Part shown: positions 52,837-61,044 of the stretch, piece by piece | Position numbering within the stretch: the stretch's first letter is position 1 | Layout of the letters: the number at the start of each line of letters is the position of its first letter | NCBI GenBank assembly: GCA_965227045.1 | Contig: OZ245718.1 | Coordinates: forward strand, 3,162,001-3,226,000 | Direction: 5' to 3' | Source of the DNA: UBA10649 sp965227045 | GTDB taxonomy: Bacteria; Actinomycetota; Actinomycetes; S36-B12 | DNA: 64,000 nucleotides | Program-made: the position numbers and the translations under genes | Notes under the pieces: model-generated | Database searches by the model: none | What the model was told of the DNA's origin: nothing | What the model saw: only the letters and a program-made list of their open reading frames with translations

Positions 52837-53640
52837 TCACGAATCGTAGGATTCGTTCAGTTGGAGGGCCGCCCGCGATTCTTCGCCGGAGAGATATCGC
52901 TCAGCCGCCGCCTTGACGAGAAGCTCGGTCTCTGGTTGCCGCGAGAGTCGCCAAAAGATCTGCCCTTCAGCTCGGCGAGCCTCCCTCACAGGCATGTCGC
53001 GCCCGGCGAGGGCGCTCTCCTTACATGCCGCTAATGCTGATGGCGACCATCGTGCGAGACGGGACGCCCATGAGATCGCTTCGCTGAGAAGAGAAGCGTC
53101 CGGGACAACTCTGTTGACTGCTCCCCACAAGAGTGCCCGATCAGCAGAGATGGGACCACCGTCGATCAACAGTTCGAGGCAGCGTGCGTGGCCCACTAGA
53201 CGCGCGAGGCGAGAGGTTCCCCCGCCCCCTGGGATCAATCCGATCGCGACCTCCGGCTGCGCGAATGTCGCAGATTCACCGGCTATTCGAACGTCGCATC
53301 CCCATGCGAACTCTGCTCCAGCACCCCAACACTGCCCGTTAATCGTTGCGATTGAGATGAGGGGGGATCTCTCGAAACTCTCGAACATGCGCGGAGTACG
53401 AACGGGAGGTTCAGCGCTCGCGAAGGCACCGAGGAGCCATTGAAGATCCCAGTGGGCCATGAAGTAGCGAGGAGTGCTTGAGGCCACCACAACTACGCTG
53501 CATCCGGCCTGCTGCACTTGATCGAGGCCCTCGACGATCAGGTCGTCGAGGGCGAGCGTCCCGAAGTTCATTGGCGGGTCGCCAAACTCGATGAGGCCGA
53601 CGCGATCATCCGGATATGTGACCGTAACTCTGAGGCTCAT
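52837..53640 (-). CDS. Enoyl-CoA hydratase/isomerase (crotonase) family protein
   Basis: A 267-aa crotonase. The oxyanion-hole/first-Glu region is NGQCWGAGAEFAWGCD and the second is FAQPEVAIGLIPGGGGTSRL, with both usual Glu positions filled. The N-terminal ADVR-type segment is divergent (YFMAHWDLQWLL). It should act on a CoA thioester, adding water or shifting a double bond. Second gene of a two-gene unit after the nitroreductase (21 bases apart). Confidence 0.88.
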   Translation of the reverse strand: MSLRVTVTYPDDRVGLIEFGDPPMNFGTLALDDLIVEGLDQVQQAGCSVVVVASSTPRYFMAHWDLQWLLGAFASAEPPVRTPRMFESFERSPLISIATINGQCWGAGAEFAWGCDVRIAGESATFAQPEVAIGLIPGGGGTSRLARLVGHARCLELLIDGGPISADRALLWGAVNRVVPDASLLSEAISWASRLARWSPSALAACKESALAGRDMPVREARRAEGQIFWRLSRQPETELLVKAAAERYLSGEESRAALQLNESYDS

Positions 53641-53661
53641 GATCTGACGCCTACTTTCGGG

Positions 53662-54318
53662 TTAGTCAGGGCCGGATCCCCAGTGGTCTATGTAGGTAAC
53701 GGTCGTGGCGGGGGGCCTTGGCACTGGTTTGAAGTCAGTTCCGACTGTGTATGCGACTGGAAAGAGTGCGATCTGCGTCACGGAGCTGGGGATCCCCAGA
53801 AGCTCCGCAACCTCGGCCTCCTTATACAGATGGAGGGTCGTCCAGACAGAACCAAGGCCACGAGATCGCAGCGCGAGATGGAAGGACCAAGCTGCTGGCA
53901 TGATCGATCCATACTGGGAAGCCGCCGCGACATTCGTTCGTAAGTCGAGCCGCGCTTCGAGGCATGGGATTACATGCACCGGGACTCTCGCCAGAGTGTC
54001 CGTCAAGCTGAGCGCACTCTCGTATACACGTTTCGTCTGAGGGTCGTCTTCACCCAATTCTCGGACGGTCGCAGCCAGGTACTCAGCAGCGACAGAGTTG
54101 TAGGCGTCTGCAATTGCCTGGCGTTTCGCTTGGTCTCTGACGACCATCCATCGCCACGACTGGGAGTTACTCCCGGTTGGAGCTTGTTGCGCGATTCGAA
54201 CACAATCCAGAATCACCTCCTGCTCGACGGGCTTGTCGAGGTCGAGGCGACGGCGAACTCCTCGCGTGGTTGTGAGCAGGCGATCCGTCTCCGCGATGTC
54301 GAACGGCAGCGTTGACAC
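53662..54318 (-). CDS. Nitroreductase-family flavoprotein
   Basis: A 218-aa FMN-dependent oxidoreductase: TTTRGVRRRLDLDKPVEQEV at the start, QQAPTGSNSQSWRWMVVRDQ for FMN phosphate binding and SRGLGSVWTTLHLYKEAEVA near the end. The family reduces nitro groups, flavins or activated double bonds using NAD(P)H. Leads the crotonase gene. A 16-bp palindrome lies 36 bases before its start. Confidence 0.9.
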   Translation of the reverse strand: MSTLPFDIAETDRLLTTTRGVRRRLDLDKPVEQEVILDCVRIAQQAPTGSNSQSWRWMVVRDQAKRQAIADAYNSVAAEYLAATVRELGEDDPQTKRVYESALSLTDTLARVPVHVIPCLEARLDLRTNVAAASQYGSIMPAAWSFHLALRSRGLGSVWTTLHLYKEAEVAELLGIPSSVTQIALFPVAYTVGTDFKPVPRPPATTVTYIDHWGSGPD

Positions 54319-54353
54319 AAGTCGACTCCTAAACTTCGCTTGACGACCGAAAT

Positions 54354-54369
54354 AGTATCGCGCGCTACT
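54354..54369. promoter_or_regulatory. 16-bp palindrome upstream of nitroreductase gene
   Basis: AGTATCGCGCGCTACT, near-perfect inverted symmetry (two mismatched positions as one pair). It lies in the promoter area of the nitroreductase-crotonase unit and is the size expected for a TetR-type dimer site. A nearby CGTCCTA half-site occurs at 54388. Confidence 0.4.
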
Positions 54370-54495
54370 TGTCTGCTTTTGGCCGAGCGTCCTAACTAGG
54401 CTGAGCGAATCTCCGTGGATGGGAAGCCATCGCTTTGAACGAATTCGCTGGCCTTGTTGGACGCGTAGACGGCGCGTGCTTGCCGTCGACGAGGG

Positions 54496-55334
54496 CTACG
54501 ACGACGATCGATTCTCGCTTCCTTTGCGCGCCGCGTACTGCGCCGCGGTGTCGGGCATGGTTGATTTGATCGACACTCCTGCGTCAGCGGTGACTATCGA
54601 GCCTGTTACAAAAGCTGCGTCTTCGCTCGCCAGGAACGAAACCGCCGAAGCAATGTGTTCTGGAACGCCCATGAGGTCCAACATCTGGATGGACCTCATG
54701 CGGGAGCCCATCTCAGGATCGTCGTGGTTCTTCGCGCTGGCTCCGACGCGGAACATTCCCGCGCGCACGCAGTTCGATCTGATCCCGTCGCTTCCGTAGT
54801 CGATAGCGATCTGGTTTGAAAGGGCTTCCAGCGCTGCTTTCGATGGCGCGTAGGCCGTCATGCCGGGCATTACGCTCACTGTGGTGATCGAGCTTATGTG
54901 GACGAAGGCGCCGCCGCCCTGCTTGACCATTAGGGGAATCACCGCCTTCGCAAGTAGGAACGGACCCGTTACTCCTATCCGCATCATGGCCTCGAATGTC
55001 GCGAGGTCCTGACTCGCGACTGGCAACGATTGACCACCACGAAGCATGTCGACCGCAGCCGCGTTGTTCACTACGAGATCGACTCGGCCGAACTGCCGAC
55101 AGTAGCGTCCACGAGAGCTGTGATCTGCTGCTCATCACCGAGATCGCAGGCCACGAAGGCGGAGCGCTCACCACTCTTATCGAGGGCCTTCGCCGCTGCC
55201 CGGCCGGCGTCTTGACTGCGTCCGCAGCCCACGATGCTGAAGCCATCAGTGAACAGTCGACTTGCTATAGCGATCCCTGCGTCGCGAGTCGCGCCGGTAA
55301 CGATGGCTACCCGGCGCTCGGACGGATCTGGCAT
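54496..55334 (-). pseudogene. Short-chain dehydrogenase/reductase broken by one-base frameshift
   Basis: Two frames join into one SDR of about 279 aa. The first (55334 down to 55071) has the cofactor loop VTGATRDAGIAIASRL and ends LVDATVG before going out of frame. The second continues FGRVDLVVNNAAAVDML, then ISSITTVSVMPGMTAYAPSK with the Tyr-Lys pair, and on to 54496. The reading is restored if one base is missing between 55094 and 55095. Either a real -1 frameshift (gene lost) or an assembly error. Ten bases downstream of bioY, same transcript. Confidence 0.85.
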
Positions 55335-55343
55335 CTGTACCTC

Positions 55344-55964
55344 TCAGCCGTAGAGCCCGGTCTTGCGCAAGAGACGCCAGGTAAGGGGGAGGAGGCTAGA
55401 CGCGGCCAAGATTTTGATGACGTCCCCAACTAGGAAGTCCTTGACCCCGTATGCCCATGCGGACGCATCTCCAACCCACGGTACGTCCAACTTGTACTTC
55501 AGCCAGCTGGCGCCGACCGCATAGATGATCGCATTGCCAAGAACCATGAGACCGATCGAACGAAGGAAGGTACGAGTGCCTCCGTTCTCGGCCAGCTTGC
55601 CCACAATGAACGCGGCGAGGATGAAGCCGACGATGTAGCCCAGCGACGCCATGCTCAGCGCGGCGGATCCAGAATTGCGTATGCCTTCGGCGTTGGGCGC
55701 AAACCAAGGGATGCCAGCGATGCCCAGCACGGCGTAGAGAGCCATCGCTGCCGCTCCACGCAGGGAGCCGAGTGCTCCGGCGGCGAGCACCACCGCAAAG
55801 GTTTGCAGGGTGACGGGGATCGTGGGATTCCAAGGCAGGTAAAACGCGATCTGGGCGGAGAGTCCGACGAATGCGGCGCCACCCGCTACGAGGATCGCGT
55901 TTCGGACTCCCGTACGGCCGAACACGTCACCAATTACGCGGGGCTGGGGTGCCGTGATTGTCAT
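55344..55964 (-). CDS. bioY: BioY-family biotin transporter S component
   Basis: A 206-aa membrane protein with six hydrophobic segments. The BioY core is visible: FYLPWNPTIPVTLQTFAVVL, LGSLRGAAAMALYAVLGIAG and IPWFAPNAEG. BioY binds biotin in ECF uptake, alone or with BioMN ATPase and transmembrane partners. No bioM or bioN lies nearby. ATG 55964 is preceded by GGAGGA. First gene of the unit with the broken SDR. A shared palindrome lies 143 bases upstream. Confidence 0.88.
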   Translation of the reverse strand: MTITAPQPRVIGDVFGRTGVRNAILVAGGAAFVGLSAQIAFYLPWNPTIPVTLQTFAVVLAAGALGSLRGAAAMALYAVLGIAGIPWFAPNAEGIRNSGSAALSMASLGYIVGFILAAFIVGKLAENGGTRTFLRSIGLMVLGNAIIYAVGASWLKYKLDVPWVGDASAWAYGVKDFLVGDVIKILAASSLLPLTWRLLRKTGLYG

Positions 55965-56106
55965 AGCTCCTCCGTTTCTGTCTCTCGCTCTCAGAAATGT
56001 ACAGAGCATCGGGACGGCCGGGGATCTCCGTTTCGTGACACTCGCCACATCCGAATGACCAACTCACCGAGTGGCCAACTGACACGAACTTGGTTGTAGG
56101 GCCAGG

Positions 56107-56124
56107 CTAGGACGTGCGGTCTAG
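56107..56124. promoter_or_regulatory. Candidate operator C between bioY and HIBCH-type crotonase genes
   Basis: CTAGGACGTGCGGTCTAG, an 18-bp imperfect palindrome. Its reverse complement shares CGCACGTCCTAG with site B at 59643. Located between divergent genes, so it could control both. Confidence 0.55.
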
Positions 56125-56193
56125 AGTCGGAAAGACCACGACGTTGTGAGTTGACGTTTGAATGGAGCGCTTGAAAGGCGAGAGGGAGGCTGT

Positions 56194-57273
56194 ATGTCCG
56201 AAGAAGAGTCGAGTGGACTCGTTTCTGTCATAAGACGGGGGCCCATGGGCCACGTCACATTGAATCGCCCTGAAGCAATAAACGCCCTAACGCTCCCGAT
56301 GGTACGAAGGTTGGCGCAAGTTCTTCGTGCGCTTGCCGAGGATGACAGCGTGACTGTGGTCTTGATCGACGGTGCGGGCGACAAAGGACTCTGCGCCGGG
56401 GGCGACGTCGTTGCTGTGCGGGAAGCGGTCCTTTGTGGCGACGGCACGGCAGCGACCTTTTGGGCGGAGGAGTACCGCCTAAACGCGTATATCAGCGAGT
56501 ATCCGAAACCCCTTGTTGCGGTCATGGATGGCATCGTGATGGGAGGCGGAGTTGGGATCTCGGCACACGCTTCCCACCGCATCACGACCGAGCGCACGAG
56601 GCTTGCGATGCCGGAGGTCGGGATCGGATTCTTCCCTGATGTCGGGGGAACGTGGCTACTTTCACGCATTCCGAACGAGATTGGGATGCACCTTGGACTG
56701 ACGGGCGACGCCATTGACGGACACGATGCGGTGGCTCTTGGTTTGGCTGATCACGTCGTCGGTCGCGACGAGATCCCCGCGCTGTTGTCGCTCCTCGAAT
56801 CGGGAGTTGACGTCATCAGCGCAGTACGGAGTTGTAGCGCGCCTCCCAGGCGATCGGAAGTGTCGATTCAGGATGACAGCGACTGGATCGGCACTTGTTA
56901 TCGGCCAGGGGAGGTTGGCGAGATCTTGCAGCTGCTTGACGGAAGTAGTGCGGCGGGAGCGAAGGTGGCTGGCGCGAAGATACGAACGAAATCGCCGACT
57001 TCTCTAGTCGCGGCGCGCGCTGCGATCGAGCGTGCGCGAAACGTGCCGTCCCTCCGCGACGCACTCGAGTATGAGTACGCTCTGGCGCTCGTAATGACGC
57101 AGATGCCGGACTTCGTCGAAGGGATTCGAGCTGTTCTTGTGGACAAGGATCGCAGCCCAAAGTGGTCCCCCGACCGCCTGGCCGATGTCGACGCCGCGAT
57201 CAGGGATGTTCCGATGCTCGACCCGCCATTGTCGTTTTCATTTGAATCCGGAGCGAGCGTGCAGTCGCCTTGA
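56194..57273 (+). CDS. Crotonase-family CoA hydrolase/hydratase (HIBCH-like)
   Basis: A 359-aa crotonase of the longer 3-hydroxyisobutyryl-CoA-hydrolase type. MDGIVMGGGVGISAHASHRI, MPEVGIGFFPDVGGTWLLSR and the KSPTSLVAARAAIERA helix are signatures of that branch. It may release a free 3-hydroxy acid from CoA or hydrate an enoyl-CoA. ATG 56194 has GAGGGAGG just upstream. Convergent with etfA. Confidence 0.88.
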   Translation: MSEEESSGLVSVIRRGPMGHVTLNRPEAINALTLPMVRRLAQVLRALAEDDSVTVVLIDGAGDKGLCAGGDVVAVREAVLCGDGTAATFWAEEYRLNAYISEYPKPLVAVMDGIVMGGGVGISAHASHRITTERTRLAMPEVGIGFFPDVGGTWLLSRIPNEIGMHLGLTGDAIDGHDAVALGLADHVVGRDEIPALLSLLESGVDVISAVRSCSAPPRRSEVSIQDDSDWIGTCYRPGEVGEILQLLDGSSAAGAKVAGAKIRTKSPTSLVAARAAIERARNVPSLRDALEYEYALALVMTQMPDFVEGIRAVLVDKDRSPKWSPDRLADVDAAIRDVPMLDPPLSFSFESGASVQSP

Positions 57274-57338
57274 CCCGAAGACTTGCTCGAAGCGGAAGTT
57301 AGACAGCGAAGTAATGGCCGAACCAAGTAGCGGATCAC

Positions 57339-58295
57339 TTAGTGGGCGCGCTTGGTGATTTCGTCGGTGAGCTGGGGGACGACGGTGAACAGGTCTCCGA
57401 CGACGCCGTAGTCGGCGAGCTCGAAGATCGGTGCCTCGGGGTCCTTGTTGACCACGACGATGGTCTTGGAGGTCTGCATTCCGGCGCGGTGCTGGATGGC
57501 CCCGGAGATGCCGTTGGCGATGTACAGCTGCGGGGACACGGTCTTGCCGGTCTGCCCGACCTGGTACTGGTGCGGGTACCAGCCCGCGTCGGTCGCCGCG
57601 CGCGAGGCGCCGACGGCCGCGCCGAGGGAATCCGCGAGTGCCTCGATCACCGCGAATCCCTCGGCGCCGCCGACCCCCCGACCACCGGAGACCACAGTCG
57701 AGGCCTCGGCCAGGTCGGGACGCCCACCCTTGCTCGCGACCGTGGAGCCCGTGATCGTCGCCCTCACGGCGGCCTCGGACAGCGTGATCGCGATGTCGAC
57801 ACGAGCTTGGGGTTCTCGTGACGGCGTGGGTGGGGTGGAGTTGGGGCGGACGGTGATGATGGGGGTTCCCTGGGTGACCTTGGAGTGGACGACGGTCGAG
57901 CCGCCGAACACCGACTGGGTGCACGTCAGGTCCGCGGCAACGGCGACGGCGTCGGTGATCACACCGGAGTCCGTCTTCACGGCCAGGCGCCCTGCGGTCT
58001 CCTTGCCGTCGGTGGACGAGGCCAGCAGCACCGCGGTCGGGGACGTCTCCGCCACCAACTGCGCGAGAACCTCAGCCGCGGGAGCCACCGGATGCTCACC
58101 CAAGGCTGCATCACCCGCGACATAGACCGTCGCCGCACCGAACTCCGCCAGCACCGCCGAGGCGGCATCGTCGAAACCGGGACCCACCCACACCGCGGAC
58201 GGCGTGCCCAGATCACGCGCCAACGTCAGCAACTCCGTGGTCACCTTCTTGACCGTGCCACCGGACTGCTCGACCAGAACCAGAACCTCACCCAT
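57339..58295 (-). CDS. etfA: Electron transfer flavoprotein alpha subunit
   Basis: EtfA (318 aa) holds FAD and passes electrons from acyl-CoA dehydrogenases to the respiratory chain with EtfB. MGEVLVLVEQSGGTVKKVTT starts the N-terminal domain. The FAD domain contains VVSGGRGVGGAEGFAVIEAL, YQVGQTGKTVSPQLYIANG and ISGAIQHRAGMQTSKTIVVV. High GC content here contrasts with the adjacent thioesterase gene. Overlaps the thioesterase stop by eight bases. Confidence 0.96.
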   Translation of the reverse strand: MGEVLVLVEQSGGTVKKVTTELLTLARDLGTPSAVWVGPGFDDAASAVLAEFGAATVYVAGDAALGEHPVAPAAEVLAQLVAETSPTAVLLASSTDGKETAGRLAVKTDSGVITDAVAVAADLTCTQSVFGGSTVVHSKVTQGTPIITVRPNSTPPTPSREPQARVDIAITLSEAAVRATITGSTVASKGGRPDLAEASTVVSGGRGVGGAEGFAVIEALADSLGAAVGASRAATDAGWYPHQYQVGQTGKTVSPQLYIANGISGAIQHRAGMQTSKTIVVVNKDPEAPIFELADYGVVGDLFTVVPQLTDEITKRAH

Positions 58296-58683
58296 GCTGA
58301 ATCTTCCTCTGGAGAGTGCGCTCGAGCCATGGTGCAATCTGCACCGATTCAGCAGTGGTGGGATCGGTTACCGAGATGACGCTCGTTGCGCGAGCCAGGA
58401 CTCGTTCCTCTGTTCCGTACAGCCGTCCCTCCACATCGAACGTTGTATCCCCGATTCGCACGACCCGGAATTCAGTCGCAACCTCGCGAGGTGGATTCAG
58501 AACATCGATGTCGCAAGCCATTTGCTGGCACGCAATTAGCACAGGAGTGAGTTGCTCATTCGAAGCGAAGATGCGACGCAGCCACACTTCCCGGTCGTCG
58601 GCCAACGCGGCAAACAGGGAGGGGGTGCAATCCTGAATCGGAGTTGAGCTGTCGAGCCGGTCTGATCCGAGAAAGGTTGTCAT
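58288..58683 (-). CDS. Hotdog-fold acyl-CoA thioesterase-like protein
   Basis: A 131-aa protein with 4HBT hotdog features: LFAALADDREVWLRRIFASN, then CDIDVLNPPREVATEFRVVR and the final strand LARATSVISV. The catalytic Asp/Glu of a typical thioesterase is not obvious to me, so hydrolase activity is inferred. Lower GC than the etf genes around it. ATG 58683 has AGGAG upstream. It sits between etfB and etfA, which normally adjoin. Confidence 0.65.
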   Translation of the reverse strand: MTTFLGSDRLDSSTPIQDCTPSLFAALADDREVWLRRIFASNEQLTPVLIACQQMACDIDVLNPPREVATEFRVVRIGDTTFDVEGRLYGTEERVLARATSVISVTDPTTAESVQIAPWLERTLQRKIQHG

Positions 58684-58691
58684 TGCTGCTC

Positions 58692-59471
58692 CTAGATGAA
58701 CTTGCGCTCGGCGAGGAACCCGGCGATCTTCGTGCCGCCGTCGCCCTCGTCGACCACGATCGTGCCTGCGGCCTTCGGCGGGCGGGCCGCGAAGTCGACC
58801 ACCGTCGACCACGCCGCGGACAGGCCCAGCCTGCTGGCATCCAGGCCCGCGTCGGCCACGGTCAGCGTCTCGACCGGCTTCTTCTTCGCCGCCATGATCC
58901 CCTTGAACGAGGGGTACCGCGGCTCGTTGATCTTCTCCACCACCGACACCACCACCGGCGTGGACGCGGTCACCGTGTCGAACCCGGACTCGGTCACCCG
59001 CTGGACCGTGACATCAGCCCCGGCAACCTCGACCTGCTGGGCGAACGTCAGCTGCGCGTAACCCAAACGCTCGGCCACCATCGCCGGCACCACACTCATC
59101 CGCGCATCCGTGGACTCCGACCCGAACACCACCAGATCGAACCCGCGGTCCTTCAACACCTCCGCCAGCGCGTACGACGTCGCCACAGCATCCGACCCCG
59201 CGAACACCCCGTCCACCAGGTGCACCCCCGCATCCGCACCCATCGACAGCGCCTTGCGCACCGTCTCCGCCGCCTTCTGTGGACCCATCGTCACCACCGT
59301 GACCTCACCACCATGAGCCTCCGCCAGCCGAAGCGCCTCCTCGACCGCGTACTCATCAAGCTCATTCATCACCCCATCAGCCGCCTCACGATCCAACGTG
59401 GCATCACCCGCACGCAGCACCTTCTCCGCCCACGTATCCGGCACCTGCTTCACGCACACCGCGATCCTCAC
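58692..59471 (-). CDS. etfB: Electron transfer flavoprotein beta subunit
   Basis: EtfB (259 aa) pairs with EtfA. Signatures: MRIAVCVKQVPDTWAEKVL-like start, the AMP-binding and recognition segment LVVFGSESTDARMSVVPAMV, and VVEKINEPRYPSFKGIMAAK with the docking loop. High GC. GTG 59471 has GGGAG upstream (GTG 59474 alternative). Divergent from the acyl-CoA dehydrogenase gene that would supply its electrons. Confidence 0.96.
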   Translation of the reverse strand: MRIAVCVKQVPDTWAEKVLRAGDATLDREAADGVMNELDEYAVEEALRLAEAHGGEVTVVTMGPQKAAETVRKALSMGADAGVHLVDGVFAGSDAVATSYALAEVLKDRGFDLVVFGSESTDARMSVVPAMVAERLGYAQLTFAQQVEVAGADVTVQRVTESGFDTVTASTPVVVSVVEKINEPRYPSFKGIMAAKKKPVETLTVADAGLDASRLGLSAAWSTVVDFAARPPKAAGTIVVDEGDGGTKIAGFLAERKFI

Positions 59472-59549
59472 AACAACTCCCTCTCGACCTCTTGGTCGTA
59501 CGGCACACAAGGGACGGAACGGCAGGGCTCTTCCGGATGCGCGTGCAGT

Positions 59550-59567
59550 CTAGGTCGCTAGTCCTAG
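59550..59567. promoter_or_regulatory. Candidate operator A
   Basis: CTAGGTCGCTAGTCCTAG. Core AGGTCGCTAGTCCT matches site B at 11 of 14 positions and shares the trailing GTCCTAGT. Symmetry suggests a dimeric repressor such as TetR or a similar regulator. Confidence 0.55.
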
Positions 59568-59642
59568 TGACAAGCATACTGTGATCATCCGTAGTCCTGA
59601 CAAGTGGGGAACCGGGAGCGTAGGGCGCTGAGTGCCACAATA

Positions 59643-59660
59643 AAAGGACGCACGTCCTAG
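59643..59660. promoter_or_regulatory. Candidate operator B
   Basis: AAAGGACGCACGTCCTAG. Its core AGGACGCACGTCCT has 6-bp arms AGGACG/CGTCCT. It matches the reverse of site C in 12 consecutive bases. Lies about 124 bases before the acyl-CoA dehydrogenase start. Confidence 0.6.
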
Positions 59661-59783
59661 TATTGTGATAATCTGCCGCGCGGGCTGGTGCCTCCACGCA
59701 CGGCCCGACCATGGCCGAAAGGCTCGTAGCCCGGCTTGGTTTGAGCATTCAAGCTTCCGGACCTGCAAGAGAGGAGAGCCGCC

Positions 59784-60929
59784 TTGTCCTATTTGTCGGC
59801 ATGGAAAGACGAGTCCGTCATTGCACTTCAGGATGTGGCAAGCAGGTTTGTCAAGCAAGAGGTGATGACCAACCTCGACAAATGGGAGCAACAGCAGTTC
59901 GTCGATCGAGACGTCTGGACCAAAGCTGCCTCACTTGGCCTCCTATGCTGCTCGATGCCAGAGGAGTACGGGGGTGGCGGCGGGACAATCGCACACGATC
60001 TCGCAGTAGTGGAAGCGCAGGGAGCACAGGGTGACTTCGGCTGGGGAAACATCGTTCATAGTGGAATCGTGGCTCACTACATCGCCGCCTATGGGACGGA
60101 GGAGCAGAAGCGAGAGTGGCTGCCACCGATGTGCGACGGATCGGTGATCGGGGCGATTGCGATGACAGAACCGGATACAGGCTCGGACCTTCAGGCAGTC
60201 CGCACGAAGGCGGTCGCTCAGGGTGATCAGCTCCTAATCGATGGATCAAAGACCTTCATTTCAAACGGACATCTCGCCGACCTCGTCATTGTGGTTGCCA
60301 AAACTGATCCATCTGCCCGCGCGAGCGGCATCTCTCTGATACTCGTTGATACGCGCGACGCACCTGGGTTCAGTCGCGGACGGATCCTGAACAAGATCGG
60401 CCAACATGCTGCCGATACGTCCGAACTGCATTTCTCCGGCGTGACTGTCCCCGCATCCAGTGTCTTAGGAGGGGAGCCGGGCAAGGGCTTCGAGCAGTTG
60501 ATGTCTCAGCTCGCGCAAGAACGCCTTTTCATCGGTGTCGTTGCTGTGGCCGCGATGGAGACTGCGCTCCGGTTGACAGTCCAGTATACGAAGAACCGCC
60601 GCGCCTTTGACCAGACGCTCTTCGACTTTCAGAACACCCGATTCGAACTGGCGGAAGTTGCCACGTCGACCCATATCGCGCGAGTGTTCCTCGACTCATG
60701 TATCGAACGTCACCTCGCGGGCGAACTCGACGCAACTACTGCTGCGATGAGCAAGTGGTGGTTGACGGAGCAGCAGATGATGGTAATGGACAAATGCCTG
60801 CAGTTGCACGGAGGAAACGGCTACATGCGGGAGTACCCGATTGCACGCATGTACGAAGACGCACGCGCGCAAAAGATCTATGGCGGCACGAACGAGATCA
60901 TGAAAGAACTCGTCTCTCGTTCCCTGTAG
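59784..60929 (+). CDS. Acyl-CoA dehydrogenase, long-chain (ACADL)-like
   Basis: A 381-aa FAD enzyme that introduces a 2,3 double bond in acyl-CoA and hands electrons to EtfAB. Visible signatures: GAIAMTEPDTGSDLQAVRT, LLIDGSKTFISNG and the C-terminal IYGGTNEIMKELVSRSL. The Glu of MCAD-type YEGT is Gly, but the alternative catalytic Glu position is kept in SQLAQERLFIGVVAVAAMET, as in LCAD/IVD enzymes. TTG 59784 is used, with GAGGAG upstream. First gene of a five-gene plus-strand operon. Confidence 0.93.
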   Translation: MSYLSAWKDESVIALQDVASRFVKQEVMTNLDKWEQQQFVDRDVWTKAASLGLLCCSMPEEYGGGGGTIAHDLAVVEAQGAQGDFGWGNIVHSGIVAHYIAAYGTEEQKREWLPPMCDGSVIGAIAMTEPDTGSDLQAVRTKAVAQGDQLLIDGSKTFISNGHLADLVIVVAKTDPSARASGISLILVDTRDAPGFSRGRILNKIGQHAADTSELHFSGVTVPASSVLGGEPGKGFEQLMSQLAQERLFIGVVAVAAMETALRLTVQYTKNRRAFDQTLFDFQNTRFELAEVATSTHIARVFLDSCIERHLAGELDATTAAMSKWWLTEQQMMVMDKCLQLHGGNGYMREYPIARMYEDARAQKIYGGTNEIMKELVSRSL

Positions 60930-61044
60930 CGGAGACGCTCAGAGTCGCCGTTGTTTGATACTGCAAAGAGCTCGCCTTGCCCCGAAGAATCGTGCTAGCG
61001 TCCAGCATTCGCCAGATTAGGACGAGCGACCAGTGAGGGAGAAG

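Larger units (their letters stand above)
59472..59783. other. Divergent promoter region with two palindromes
   Basis: 312 bases between etfB and the acyl-CoA dehydrogenase gene, low in GC in the middle. It holds candidate operators A and B (59550-59567 and 59643-59660) and a half-site GTAGTCCTGAC near 59591. It ends with a GAGGAG ribosome-binding site before TTG 59784. Confidence 0.7.
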
